Shown: positions 8,213 through 16,098 of the stretch, in pieces | How positions within the stretch are numbered: the stretch's first letter is position 1 | How the letters are laid out: each line of letters starts with the position of its first letter | DNA from: Promicromonospora panici | GTDB taxonomy: Bacteria; Actinomycetota; Actinomycetes; Actinomycetales; Cellulomonadaceae | Reading direction: 5' to 3' | Length of the DNA stretch: 64,000 nucleotides | NCBI RefSeq assembly: GCF_900608595.1 | Contig: NZ_UWYY01000009.1 | Location: 1-64,000, forward strand | Made by a program: the position numbers and the translations under genes | Notes under the pieces: generated by a model | Databases searched by the model: none | Told to the model about the DNA's origin: nothing | Seen by the model: the letters and a program-made list of their open reading frames with translations, nothing else

Positions 8213-9385
8213 CTAGGTCGAGGCGTCCGGGTCCCGCAGCATGTGCGACTCGATCAGCTCGTGCCGCCGGAAGTAGGTGGTCGCCACCGCCTGGATCGTC
8301 GCGGCGACGGGCAGCGCCAGGAACGCGCCGAGCACCCCGAACACCGCGCCGAACGCCAGGACCACCAGCAGGCTCACGGCCGCGTTCATCTCCAGCGCCC
8401 GGGCCGACACCTTGGGGGCCAGGTACAGGTTCTCGAACTGCTGGTAGGCGATCACGAAGGCGAGCACGCCCAGCGCCTGCGGCCAGCCCTGCGCCGTCAG
8501 CGCCACCATGGTGGGCAGGGCACCACCGAGGTAGGCGCCGATCGTCGGCACGAACTGCGACACCACCCCGACGAAGACGGCGAGCGGCACCGCGTACGGC
8601 GTCTGCAGGATCGCGAGGAACGCAAAGGTGACCACCGTCGAGACGGCGGCGAGGACCACGCGGGAGCCGATGTAGTCGGACACCTTGCCCTGCGTGACCT
8701 CCCACAGGTGCAGCATCTCCTGCTGCCGGGCCGGCGTCAGCCAGCCGCAGACGGCGGCCCGGAACCGGGGCCCCGCCGCGAGCAGGTAGTAGGAGACCAG
8801 CAGGATCGTGAGGGTAGCGAGCAGCCCGCCCACCACCGTCGTCCCCACCAGCAGCGCCCCGGACGCGACGTCCTCGCCGAACCGGTCGAACGCCTGCCGC
8901 AGGAGGTTCTCGGACTCGGGGATCTCGATCCCGAAGCGCTCGACGACAAAGCCCTGCAAGCCCTCGTAGAGCCGGGGGACCGACTGCGCGAGCTCGACGA
9001 GCTGCTGCACGAACAGGTTGCCGAACAGCGCCATCAGCACGATCACCACGACGAGCGACCCGAGCAGCGTGACCGCGGCGGCCAGCCCGCGACGCCACCC
9101 CTGCCGCACCAGCCAGACCGTGCCCGGTTCTAGGGCCAGCGCGATGAAGACCGCGATGAGCACGTTGACGAAGAGCCCCTCCAGCTTCCCCATCGCGTTC
9201 CACGCGAAGATGGCGACGAACACCGCCACCACGGCCATGAACAGCGCCCGGGACAGCCAGCGCGGCGGGCGCGGGGAGTCGGGCGCGCCGGGCGGCGGGA
9301 CCGGCTCGTCGGTCGTCGGCTGATCGGGACCGGTCGGCACGCCGGAGCCGGCCCCACCGGCCTCGGACGAGCTGGGCGACGTCAT
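8213..9385 (-). CDS. AI-2E family (PerM/TqsA-like) permease
   Basis: A 390-residue polytopic membrane protein of the AI-2 exporter superfamily. A Pro-rich, acidic cytoplasmic N-terminus of about 45 residues precedes the first two helices (ALFMAVVAVFVAIFAWNAM and LFVNVLIAVFIALALEP). The diagnostic C-terminal block is present: VPLAVFVGVVSQFVPTIGAY, then GGALPTMVALTAQGWPQAL, QQFENLYLAPKVSARALEM and FGAVFGVLGAFLALPVAATI. Family members include an autoinducer-2 exporter and Na+/H+ antiporters, so the substrate is uncertain. It stands as a single gene, 58 bp downstream of prfC on the same strand. Confidence 0.9.
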   Translation of the reverse strand: MTSPSSSEAGGAGSGVPTGPDQPTTDEPVPPPGAPDSPRPPRWLSRALFMAVVAVFVAIFAWNAMGKLEGLFVNVLIAVFIALALEPGTVWLVRQGWRRGLAAAVTLLGSLVVVIVLMALFGNLFVQQLVELAQSVPRLYEGLQGFVVERFGIEIPESENLLRQAFDRFGEDVASGALLVGTTVVGGLLATLTILLVSYYLLAAGPRFRAAVCGWLTPARQQEMLHLWEVTQGKVSDYIGSRVVLAAVSTVVTFAFLAILQTPYAVPLAVFVGVVSQFVPTIGAYLGGALPTMVALTAQGWPQALGVLAFVIAYQQFENLYLAPKVSARALEMNAAVSLLVVLAFGAVFGVLGAFLALPVAATIQAVATTYFRRHELIESHMLRDPDAST

Positions 9386-9443
9386 GCCCAGACCGTAATC
9401 CTCGCTCCCCCGCGAACCCGCGCTCCTGGCCGGAGTGTCGGGC

Positions 9444-11036
9444 TCAGACGCCGCTGGCGACCAGCGGGATCAGCGGGACGTCGGGGTGCGCGCGCTCGAA
9501 CGCCCGCGCGTGCCAGACGTCGCGCAGCAGGACCAGCGGGGTCCCGTCGCCGCGGCGCACGACCTCGACGCCCGGGTAGCCGGCGATGATGTCGATGTGC
9601 TCCGGCGCCGCCTCGCGGGCCAGCGAGAGCCCGAGCGTCTCCATCCGGATCGGCGCGGAGAACTCGTGCTCCATCCGGAAGCTCGCCACCTCGAACTGCA
9701 GCGGGCCGACGGCGGCGAGGATCGGGTTGCCGTCGCCGCGCACCTCGGACACCAGGACCTGGACGACGCCCTCCTGCTCCAGCTGGGCGATGCCCTTGCG
9801 GAACTGCTTGGAGCGGCCCGGGTCGGCCACGCGCGCGGCGGCGAAGTGCTCCGGTGCGAACACCGGCATCGGCGGGAAGCGCACCTTCGGCCCGGAGGAG
9901 TCGAACACCGTGTCGCCGACGGCGAGCGTGCTGGCGTTGACCAGGCCCACCACGTCGCCCGGGTAGGCGTCCTCGACGGTCGCCCGTTCCCGGCCGAAGA
10001 CCGACAGGGCGTACTTGGTGGCGAACGGCCGGCCCGTCCGCTCGTGCGTGACCACCATGCCGCGCTCGAAGCGGCCGGAGCACACGCGGATGAACGCGAC
10101 GTGGTCGCGGTGGTTCGGGTCCATACCGGCCTGCATCTTGAACACGAAACCGCTGAACGGCTGCGTGACCTCGCGCTCGCCGTCGTCGACGTCGGGCCGC
10201 GCGGCCGGTGCGGGGGCGAGGTCGACGACGGCGTCGAGCAGCTGGCGGACGCCGATGTTGGCCAGCGCCGCGCCGAACAGCATCGGCGTCGTCGTGCCCG
10301 CGAGGAAGGAGGCGCGGTCGACCGGCTCCAGGAGCTGCACGCTCTCGACGGCCTCGGTGTGGTCGTCGCCGAGGGCGTCGGCCGCGGCCTGCGGGGAGAG
10401 CACGCTCTCCTCGGCGATCGAAGCGCCGCCCGGGGCGCGGCGGTAGGTGCGGACCTCGCCGTTCGCACGGTCGAGCAGCCCCAGGAACCGGCCGGCCTCG
10501 CCGATCGGCCAGGTGAGCGGCGTCGGGCGCAGGTTGATGCGTTCCTCGAGCTCGTCGCACAGCTCGAGCGCCTCGCGCCCGGGCCGGTCCCACTTGTTGA
10601 CGAACGTGATGACCGGCACTCCACGGCGGCGGCACACCTCGAACAGCTTGAGCGTCTGCGGCTCCAGGCCCTTCGCCGAGTCGAGCAGCATGACGGCGGC
10701 ATCGACGGCGGTCAGCACCCGGTAGGTGTCCTCGGAGAAGTCGGCGTGACCAGGAGTGTCCAGCAGATTGATCACGACGTCGCCGTAGGCGAACTGCAGA
10801 GCGGCGGAGGTGATCGAGATGCCGCGCTTCTGCTCCATCTCGAGCCAGTCGGACACGACGCCGGCGCGGTTGCCCTTGCCGTGCACCGCCCCCGCCTCCT
10901 CGATGGCGTGGGCGTGCAGCGCGAGGGCCTCGGTCAGCGTCGACTTACCGGCGTCGGGGTGCGAGATGACGGCGATGCTGCGGCGACGCGCCGCCTCGAC
11001 CGCTACCGGACGGGCGTCGGAGGCAATGATCGTCAC
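9444..11036 (-). CDS. prfC: Peptide chain release factor 3 (RF3)
   Basis: A 530-residue translational GTPase that recycles RF1/RF2 from the ribosome after termination. The G domain shows ISHPDAGKST (G1), RGISITSAALQF (G2), DTPGHADFSEDTYR (G3) and FVNKWDR (G4). The RF3-specific block VHGKGNRAGVVSDWLEMEQKRGIS identifies it against EF-G. Domain II contains FVFKMQAGMDPNHRDHVAFIR and domain III the segment QFRKGIAQLEQEGVVQVL, both typical of PrfC. Length matches the family (about 530). The start is GTG 11036. Many actinobacteria carry prfC as a solitary gene, as here. Function is cytoplasmic and non-essential in other bacteria. Confidence 0.95.
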   Translation of the reverse strand: MTIIASDARPVAVEAARRRSIAVISHPDAGKSTLTEALALHAHAIEEAGAVHGKGNRAGVVSDWLEMEQKRGISITSAALQFAYGDVVINLLDTPGHADFSEDTYRVLTAVDAAVMLLDSAKGLEPQTLKLFEVCRRRGVPVITFVNKWDRPGREALELCDELEERINLRPTPLTWPIGEAGRFLGLLDRANGEVRTYRRAPGGASIAEESVLSPQAAADALGDDHTEAVESVQLLEPVDRASFLAGTTTPMLFGAALANIGVRQLLDAVVDLAPAPAARPDVDDGEREVTQPFSGFVFKMQAGMDPNHRDHVAFIRVCSGRFERGMVVTHERTGRPFATKYALSVFGRERATVEDAYPGDVVGLVNASTLAVGDTVFDSSGPKVRFPPMPVFAPEHFAAARVADPGRSKQFRKGIAQLEQEGVVQVLVSEVRGDGNPILAAVGPLQFEVASFRMEHEFSAPIRMETLGLSLAREAAPEHIDIIAGYPGVEVVRRGDGTPLVLLRDVWHARAFERAHPDVPLIPLVASGV

Positions 11037-11141
11037 CGAGACTCACCGATCTGTTCGTGCTGCAACAACCCACCCCTGTCTGCGTTCACCAGCGCCCAAC
11101 TCTACCCCGCCACCCACGCCCTCTCCCCGCCCGCCCATTCG

Positions 11142-11200
11142 CTGAGTGCCGGATTTTCACCCCCCAACACCCCTCAAGAGGGCGAATGTCCAGCACTCAA
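11142..11200. repeat. 59-bp palindromic repeat, copy 1 (family B)
   Basis: Left arm CTGAGTGCCGGATTTTCACC and right arm GGGCGAATGTCCAGCACTCA are imperfect complements of 21 bp separated by 17 bp. Two other copies of exactly the same length lie at 28082-28140 and 55361-55419. This is the most diverged copy. It lies between the divergent prfC and padR genes, about 20 bp before the padR operator. Confidence 0.8.
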
Positions 11201-11218
11201 CAGAGTATTCTCTGGACG

Positions 11219-11237
11219 TATACATCGTGTGTATAGT
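11219..11237 (+). promoter_or_regulatory. PadR operator overlapping a -10 element
   Basis: TATAC (11219-11223) and GTATA (11231-11235) form a dyad, and TATAGT (11232-11237) is a good -10 box inside its right half. The predicted transcript would begin at or next to the ATG of the padR gene (11245), so it may be leaderless. PadR proteins bind AT-rich dyads of this kind over their own promoters, so autorepression is likely. Confidence 0.55.
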
Positions 11238-11244
11238 GCTGGGC

Positions 11245-11766
11245 ATGAGTGTGGGACACGCGTTGCTGGGTTTGCTTGAGGGCGGCCCGCGTCATGGGTA
11301 TGACCTGAAGCGGTCGTACGACGAGCGCTTCGGGCAGGACCGGCCGCTGGCCTACGGGCAGGTCTACTCGACGCTCGCCCGGCTGCTGAGGAACGGCCTC
11401 GTCGAGGTCGAGTCCGAGCCCGGCGCGGGCCCCGAGCGCAAGAAGTACGCGATCACCGACGCCGGCGTGTCCGACGTCGCCGGCTGGCTCGCCCAGCCCG
11501 AGAAGCCCGAGCCGTACCTGCAGAGCACCCTCTACACGAAGGTGGTGCTCGCCCTGCTCACGGGGCACGACGCCGCCGACGTGCTCGACGCCCAGCGCGC
11601 GGAGCACCTGCGCCTCATGCGCGAGCTCACGCGCCGCAGGGACGGCGGGGACCTGGCGGACCAGCTCATCTGCGACCACGCCCTGTTCCATCTGGAGGCC
11701 GACCTGCGCTGGCTCGAGGTCACCGCCGCGCGCATCCAGCAGCTCGCCGCCCAGGTCCGCGCCTAG
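11245..11766 (+). CDS. PadR family transcriptional regulator
   Basis: A 173-residue regulator with the PadR winged helix: ALLGLLEGGPRHGYDLKRSYDE, then YGQVYSTLARLLRNGLVEVE and a KKYAITDAG wing. The C-terminal part (from about residue 95) is helical, ending in RWLEVTAARIQQLAAQ, and forms the dimer. ATG 11245 is chosen because the preceding DNA carries the promoter and dyad. It heads an operon with the ATPase (51 bp downstream) and FtsX-type permease, a widespread actinobacterial arrangement in which PadR represses an efflux or envelope-stress ABC system. Confidence 0.9.
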   Translation: MSVGHALLGLLEGGPRHGYDLKRSYDERFGQDRPLAYGQVYSTLARLLRNGLVEVESEPGAGPERKKYAITDAGVSDVAGWLAQPEKPEPYLQSTLYTKVVLALLTGHDAADVLDAQRAEHLRLMRELTRRRDGGDLADQLICDHALFHLEADLRWLEVTAARIQQLAAQVRA

Positions 11767-11817
11767 CGCGTCGACCGTCCGCACTGGCCGAGCACGACCC
11801 TCACCCCAGGAGACCTC

Positions 11818-12501
11818 ATGGCCCCCGAACCACTGCTCACCGCCGAGAACCTGCACCTCAGCTTCGGCACCGCCACGGCGCTGGACTCCGCGTCCGTCGA
11901 GGTGCACGCCGGCGAGGTGCTGGCGCTCATGGGCCCGTCCGGGTCCGGCAAGTCCACCCTGCTGCACTGCCTGGCCGGCATCCTCCATCCCGACCAGGGC
12001 CGCGTGACCTACGCCGGGCGCGACCTGACCGCCATGCACGACGACGAGCGCAGCGCCCTGCGGCGCAGCGAGTTCGGGTTCGTCTTCCAGTTCGGCCAGC
12101 TCGTCCCGGAGCTCACCTGCCTCGAGAACGTCGCCCTCCCGCTGCGGCTGGGCGGCGCGAGCCGCCGCGCGGCCCAGCGCAGCGCGGCGGCCTGGCTGGA
12201 ACGGCTCGAGGTGTCCGACGTCGCACACAAGCGCCCCGGGCAGGCGTCGGGCGGACAGGAGCAGCGGGTCGCCGTCGCCCGCGCGCTCGTGACCCGGCCC
12301 CGGGTCGTCTTCGCCGACGAGCCGACCGGCGCCCTGGACACCCTGAACGGCGAGCGGGTCATGCAGCTCTTCGTCGCGGCCGCCCGGGAGACCGCGGCCG
12401 CCGTCGTGCTCGTCACCCACGAGCCGCGCGTCGCGGCCTACTCCGACCACGAGGCAGTCGTGCGCGACGGCCGGGTGCGGACCAGGGAGTACGCCCGATG
12501 A
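11818..12501 (+). CDS. ABC transporter ATP-binding protein, MacB/LolD type
   Basis: A 227-residue ATPase of the type VII (MacB/LolD/FtsE) ABC class. Walker A is GPSGSGKST, the Q-loop region is FVFQFGQLVPELT, the signature is SGGQEQRVAVARAL with Glu where Gln is usual (SGGQQQR), Walker B is VVFADEPTGALD and the switch is VLVTHEPRVAAYSD. The start ATG 11818 has AGGAGA at ideal spacing. The stop overlaps the permease start (ATGA). With the FtsX-like partner it would act as a mechanotransmitter or exporter at the membrane rather than a classic importer. Confidence 0.93.
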   Translation: MAPEPLLTAENLHLSFGTATALDSASVEVHAGEVLALMGPSGSGKSTLLHCLAGILHPDQGRVTYAGRDLTAMHDDERSALRRSEFGFVFQFGQLVPELTCLENVALPLRLGGASRRAAQRSAAAWLERLEVSDVAHKRPGQASGGQEQRVAVARALVTRPRVVFADEPTGALDTLNGERVMQLFVAAARETAAAVVLVTHEPRVAAYSDHEAVVRDGRVRTREYAR

Positions 12502-14837
12502 CGCGATGGGCCGCCGACCTCGCCCTCGGCATGCGCCTGAGCGTGGGCGGCGGCAGGTCCGGCTGGGCGCGCCTCACCATGATCGCCGTCGGCGTCGGGC
12601 TGGGCGTGACGATGCTGGTCGTCGCGGCCAGCATCCCGGCGGTGCTGGAGGCCCGCGCCGACCGGGCCGCCGACCGCTCCGTGGAGTCGCAGCAGCCGCT
12701 CAGCCTGAGCTCACCGACCCTGCTCACCACCGAGATCCGGTCGGTGTTCCACGACCAGGCGGTCAACGGGCGCATGCTCCAGCCCGAGGGTGACGGCGCC
12801 CCGCTGCCGCCCGGCGTCAGCCGGCAGCCCGCACCGGGCGAGGTGATCGTCTCCCCTGCGCTGGACCGGCTGCTCGCTTCGGACGACGGCGCGGCCCTCC
12901 AGGGACGCTGGGGCGACCGAGTGGTGGGCACGATCGGCGAGGAGGGTCTCGCCGGTCCCGGCGAGCTCACCTTCTACCTGGGCACCGACCGGCTCACTGC
13001 CGGCACCGCGAACCGGATCCAGTCGTTCGGCGGCGCGGAGACGTACGAGGAGGGTGTCGACGTCGTTCTCATGCTGCTCGCCCTGGTGGGCATGGTGGTG
13101 CTGCTGCTCCCGGTCGCGATCTTCGTCAGCACGGCAGTGCGGTTCGGCAGCGAGAACCGGGACCGCCGGCTCGCCGCGCTGCGGCTGGTCGGGGCCGACG
13201 TCGGGATGACGCGCCGGATCGCCGCCGGCGAGACCCTGGCGGGCACCTTGCTCGGGCTGGCGGTCGGGGCGGTGCTGTACGTGGTGGCCGGGCAGGTGGC
13301 GGGCTACGTCGTGCCCGGGAACATGAGCTTCTACCCGGGCGACTTCCGCCCCCTGCCGACCCTTGCGGTCCTGGTCGTGGTGCTGGTGCCCGTGACGACG
13401 GTGCTGGTCACGCTCTCGGCGCTGCGGCAGGTGCTGGTCGAGCCGCTCGGCGTGGTCCGGCGCGGCAGCGAGCGCCGTCGGCGGTTCTGGTGGCGGCCGG
13501 TGTTCCCCGTGCTGGGTGTCGCGCTGCTGCACCCGCTGGTCACCGGCCTGGACGACTCCCTGGGGAACCAGGTCATGATCGTGGCGGGCCTGGTGTTCCT
13601 GCTGGTGGGGGTGGCGCTGATCCTGCCGTGGCTGGTGGAGGCGGCGGTGCGGCGGCTGCACGGCGGCGGTGTCGCGTGGGACCTCGCGGTGCGTCGGCTG
13701 CAGCTCGACAGCGAGACGGCGGTGCGGGCGGTCTCCGGGATCGCGGTGTCGGTCGCCGGGCTGATCGCGCTACAGGGGCTGGTCGGGGCGATCGGGGCGC
13801 TGAGCGCCGAGTCGCAGGCCGATACCAGCAGGTTCCAGGCGAGCGTGCTGGACATCTACCCGGGGGCCGAGGCCGACGAGGTCTGGGTGCGCGAGCTGTC
13901 GCAGGCCGAGGGGGTCGAGGCGGTGGGGACGCTGACGTCGGTATGGGTGTGGCCGGATCCCGGTGCCGAGGGCGGGGCCGGGGCCGGGGACGGGCCGGCG
14001 TCCGGCGGCGAGATCCTCGTCGAGTCCGGAACCTGCGAGGTGCTGGCCCAGGAGGCACAGCTCGGTGCGTGCGCCGACGGCGATACGTTTGTCGTCGCGC
14101 CGGACGGCACCGCGGTGCCCGCGGCCGGCAGCTCGTACGTGCTGGCCGACGGCTCGGGTGAGGGCACGGGTGACGGCACGGGTGACGGCACGCTGTGGAC
14201 GCTCCCGGCGTCGGCCGAGACAGTGGCGCCGCCGAAGGGCGGCGTGGCCGCCATGGGCGGGGCTCCCGCGCGGATCCTGGTCACGCCCGCGGCCCTGGGC
14301 GGGATCAAGCTCGAACCGGAGTCGGTCACGGCGTACGCCGCGCTCGACCCGGCCGTGCCGGACGCCCTGGAGCACCTGCGCACGGCGGCCGGCGAGGTCG
14401 ACCCGCGGGCGTATGCGTCGCCGATCGCGCAGAGCACCGCGGCGCTGGGCGACATCCGGCAGGTGCTCCTGGTCGGGACTGTCGCGCTGCTGGTGATGAT
14501 CGGGGCGAGCATGCTGGTCAACGTCATCGAGCAGCTCCGGGAGCGACGCCAGCTCCTCGCGGTGCTCGTCGCGTTCGGGACGCGCCGGCGGACGCTGAGC
14601 GGTTCGGTGCTGTTCCAGGTCGCCATCCCCGTCGTACTCGGGCTGGCTCTGGCGGTGCTGACGGGTTCGGGCCTGGCCCTGGCGCTGCAGACGGCGGTCG
14701 AGGCACCGCTCACGTTCGACTGGGCGGGTGTGGGCGCGACGTCGGGCGCGGCGGCACTCGTGGTCCTGCTGACGACGGCGGCGGGCCTCCCCCTCCTGTG
14801 GCACCTGACCCGCCCGGGCAACCTCCGCAACGAGTAA
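12498..14837 (+). CDS. FtsX-like ABC permease, long actinobacterial form
   Basis: A 779-residue permease. Helix 1 is near residue 30 (LTMIAVGVGLGVTMLVVAAS). The first FtsX domain lies around residues 190-320 (VDVVLMLLALVGMVVLLLPV; then RDRRLAALRLVGADVGMTRR, the hallmark motif of the domain). Two more helices follow near residues 335-375, then a large extracytoplasmic region of about 250 residues containing a Gly/Asp-rich low-complexity tract (GEGTGDGTGDGTLW). The second FtsX domain is at residues 650-770 (ALLVMIGASMLVNVIEQLRE, RRQLLAVLVAFGTRRRTLSG). It is translationally coupled to the ATPase and forms a single-chain dimer-like permease. Substrate unknown. A 67-bp palindrome begins 8 bp after its stop. 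Confidence 0.9.
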   Translation: MTRWAADLALGMRLSVGGGRSGWARLTMIAVGVGLGVTMLVVAASIPAVLEARADRAADRSVESQQPLSLSSPTLLTTEIRSVFHDQAVNGRMLQPEGDGAPLPPGVSRQPAPGEVIVSPALDRLLASDDGAALQGRWGDRVVGTIGEEGLAGPGELTFYLGTDRLTAGTANRIQSFGGAETYEEGVDVVLMLLALVGMVVLLLPVAIFVSTAVRFGSENRDRRLAALRLVGADVGMTRRIAAGETLAGTLLGLAVGAVLYVVAGQVAGYVVPGNMSFYPGDFRPLPTLAVLVVVLVPVTTVLVTLSALRQVLVEPLGVVRRGSERRRRFWWRPVFPVLGVALLHPLVTGLDDSLGNQVMIVAGLVFLLVGVALILPWLVEAAVRRLHGGGVAWDLAVRRLQLDSETAVRAVSGIAVSVAGLIALQGLVGAIGALSAESQADTSRFQASVLDIYPGAEADEVWVRELSQAEGVEAVGTLTSVWVWPDPGAEGGAGAGDGPASGGEILVESGTCEVLAQEAQLGACADGDTFVVAPDGTAVPAAGSSYVLADGSGEGTGDGTGDGTLWTLPASAETVAPPKGGVAAMGGAPARILVTPAALGGIKLEPESVTAYAALDPAVPDALEHLRTAAGEVDPRAYASPIAQSTAALGDIRQVLLVGTVALLVMIGASMLVNVIEQLRERRQLLAVLVAFGTRRRTLSGSVLFQVAIPVVLGLALAVLTGSGLALALQTAVEAPLTFDWAGVGATSGAAALVVLLTTAAGLPLLWHLTRPGNLRNE

Positions 14838-14845
14838 CCCCCTGC

Positions 14846-14912
14846 TTGGTTGTGGGCGGGATCGTTGCGCCTAAAGCGGGCGCATAGTCGCAACGATCCC
14901 GCCCACAGCCAA
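14846..14912 (+). repeat. 67-bp palindromic repeat, copy 1 (family A)
   Basis: A 24-bp left arm beginning TTGGTTGTGGGCGGGATCGT pairs with a right arm ending CGATCCCGCCCACAGCCAA (one mismatch) around a 19-bp asymmetric loop CCTAAAGCGGGCGCATAGT. The loop gives the element an orientation. Three more copies of the same length are at 16028, 31725 and 49190. Confidence 0.9.
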
Positions 14913-14976
14913 CGGTGGAGGGGAAAGGTACTTTTGGCCGGTACCGCACTCGCACCAGGGTTACGACGATGGGCGC

Positions 14977-16023
14977 ATGTCCCGATGCTCCGTCGAACCG
15001 ACCCCCGTCACGACCACATCCCGAGAACCGTCGCGAGCCCGCGTCGTCTCCCTCGACGTCATCCGCGGCTTCGCGCTGTGCGGTATCACGCTGGCCAACA
15101 TCGTCCCTATCGCCAGCAGCGCGATCTCGGACGGCGCCGCCGGCGTCGTCGGCCCGACAACCGGCGGGCCCGACCTGCTCCACCTGCTCGTGGACCACCG
15201 GTTCTTCCCGATCCTCTCGTTCCTCTTCGGCATCGGTTTCTCGCTCATCCTGGAGTCCGCTGCGACCCGCACCCCGCGGCCCCGCGTGGTCCTCGCGCGC
15301 CGCCTGGCGGTCCTCCTCGCGATCGGTGTCGCCCACCATCTCCTGCTCTGGCCGGGGGACATCCTCGCGGTCTACGGCATCGCCGGGCTGCTCGTGCTGC
15401 TGCCGGCCACCTGGTTGCCGGAGGCGTCCGACGGCGCCGAGGCCGTCGCACTCGCCCGCCGTCTGCGGCCGGACGTGTGCCTGGTGGACATCCGGATGCC
15501 GCGCCTGGACGGCATAGCGGTCACCCGGACGCTCGCGGGGCCCGACGTCGCGGACCCGCTCCGGGTCGTCGTCGTGACGACGTTCGACGTCGACGAGTAC
15601 GTCTACGGCGCGCTGCGCGGCGGCGCCGTCGGCTTCATCCTCAAGGACGCCGGGCCCGCGCTGCTCGTCGAGGCGGTCCGGGCGGCGCACGCGGGCGACG
15701 CCCTGGTCTCGCCGTCGGTCACGGTGCGGCTGCTGCGGCATCTGACGACGTCCGGCGCTCCCGGGCTGCCGGGCCGCTTCGGCGAGAACGGACGACCGAA
15801 GCGTCCGGGCAGCGAACCCGCCGCCCAGCCGCTCTCGGAGCGGGAGACCGAGGTGGTCCGCGCCATCGCGCAGGGGCGGACCAACCTGGAGATCGGCGCC
15901 GAGATGTTCATCTCGCTCAGCACCGTCAAGGGTCACGTCGCCGCGATCCAGGCCAAGCTAGGCCTCCGTAATCGCGTGGAGATAGCAGCCTGGGCCTGGG
16001 AGACAGGCCTGGCCGCCCGCTGA
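14977..16023 (+). CDS. Chimeric protein: N-terminal DUF418 membrane part fused to a headless NarL-type response regulator
   Basis: A 348-residue open frame joining two unrelated families. Residues 20-145 match the start of DUF418 membrane proteins (VVSLDVIRGFALCGITLANI, DHRFFPILSFLFGIGFSLIL, RRLAVLLAIGVAHHLLLWPG). At about residue 148 (near base 15,420) the sequence changes to EASDGAEAVALARRLRPDVC, which is the middle of a receiver domain. The receiver keeps the phosphoacceptor region (LVDIRMPRLDGI) and the later KDAG segment, but lacks its first 45 or so residues with the acidic Mg pocket. An intact LuxR-type DNA-binding domain follows (LSERETEVVRAIAQGRTNLE). The most likely origin is a deletion that removed the rest of DUF418 and the start of the regulator in frame. 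Palindromic repeats of family A lie at both sides. Whether the fusion is expressed or functional is unknown. Confidence 0.8.
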   Translation: MSRCSVEPTPVTTTSREPSRARVVSLDVIRGFALCGITLANIVPIASSAISDGAAGVVGPTTGGPDLLHLLVDHRFFPILSFLFGIGFSLILESAATRTPRPRVVLARRLAVLLAIGVAHHLLLWPGDILAVYGIAGLLVLLPATWLPEASDGAEAVALARRLRPDVCLVDIRMPRLDGIAVTRTLAGPDVADPLRVVVVTTFDVDEYVYGALRGGAVGFILKDAGPALLVEAVRAAHAGDALVSPSVTVRLLRHLTTSGAPGLPGRFGENGRPKRPGSEPAAQPLSERETEVVRAIAQGRTNLEIGAEMFISLSTVKGHVAAIQAKLGLRNRVEIAAWAWETGLAAR

Positions 16024-16027
16024 CTCT

Positions 16028-16094
16028 TTGGTTGTGGGCGGGACCGTGGCGCCTAGAGCGGGCGCATAGTCGCAACGGTCACGCCCACAACCAA
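16028..16094 (+). repeat. 67-bp palindromic repeat, copy 2 (family A)
   Basis: Arms TTGGTTGTGGGCGGGACCGT and GGTCACGCCCACAACCAA with loop CCTAGAGCGGGCGCATAGT, same orientation as copy 1. It starts 5 bp after the stop of the chimeric gene and ends 5 bp before the stop of the convergent GH43 gene, so it may also act as a bidirectional terminator. Confidence 0.9.
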
Positions 16095-16098
16095 GCCG

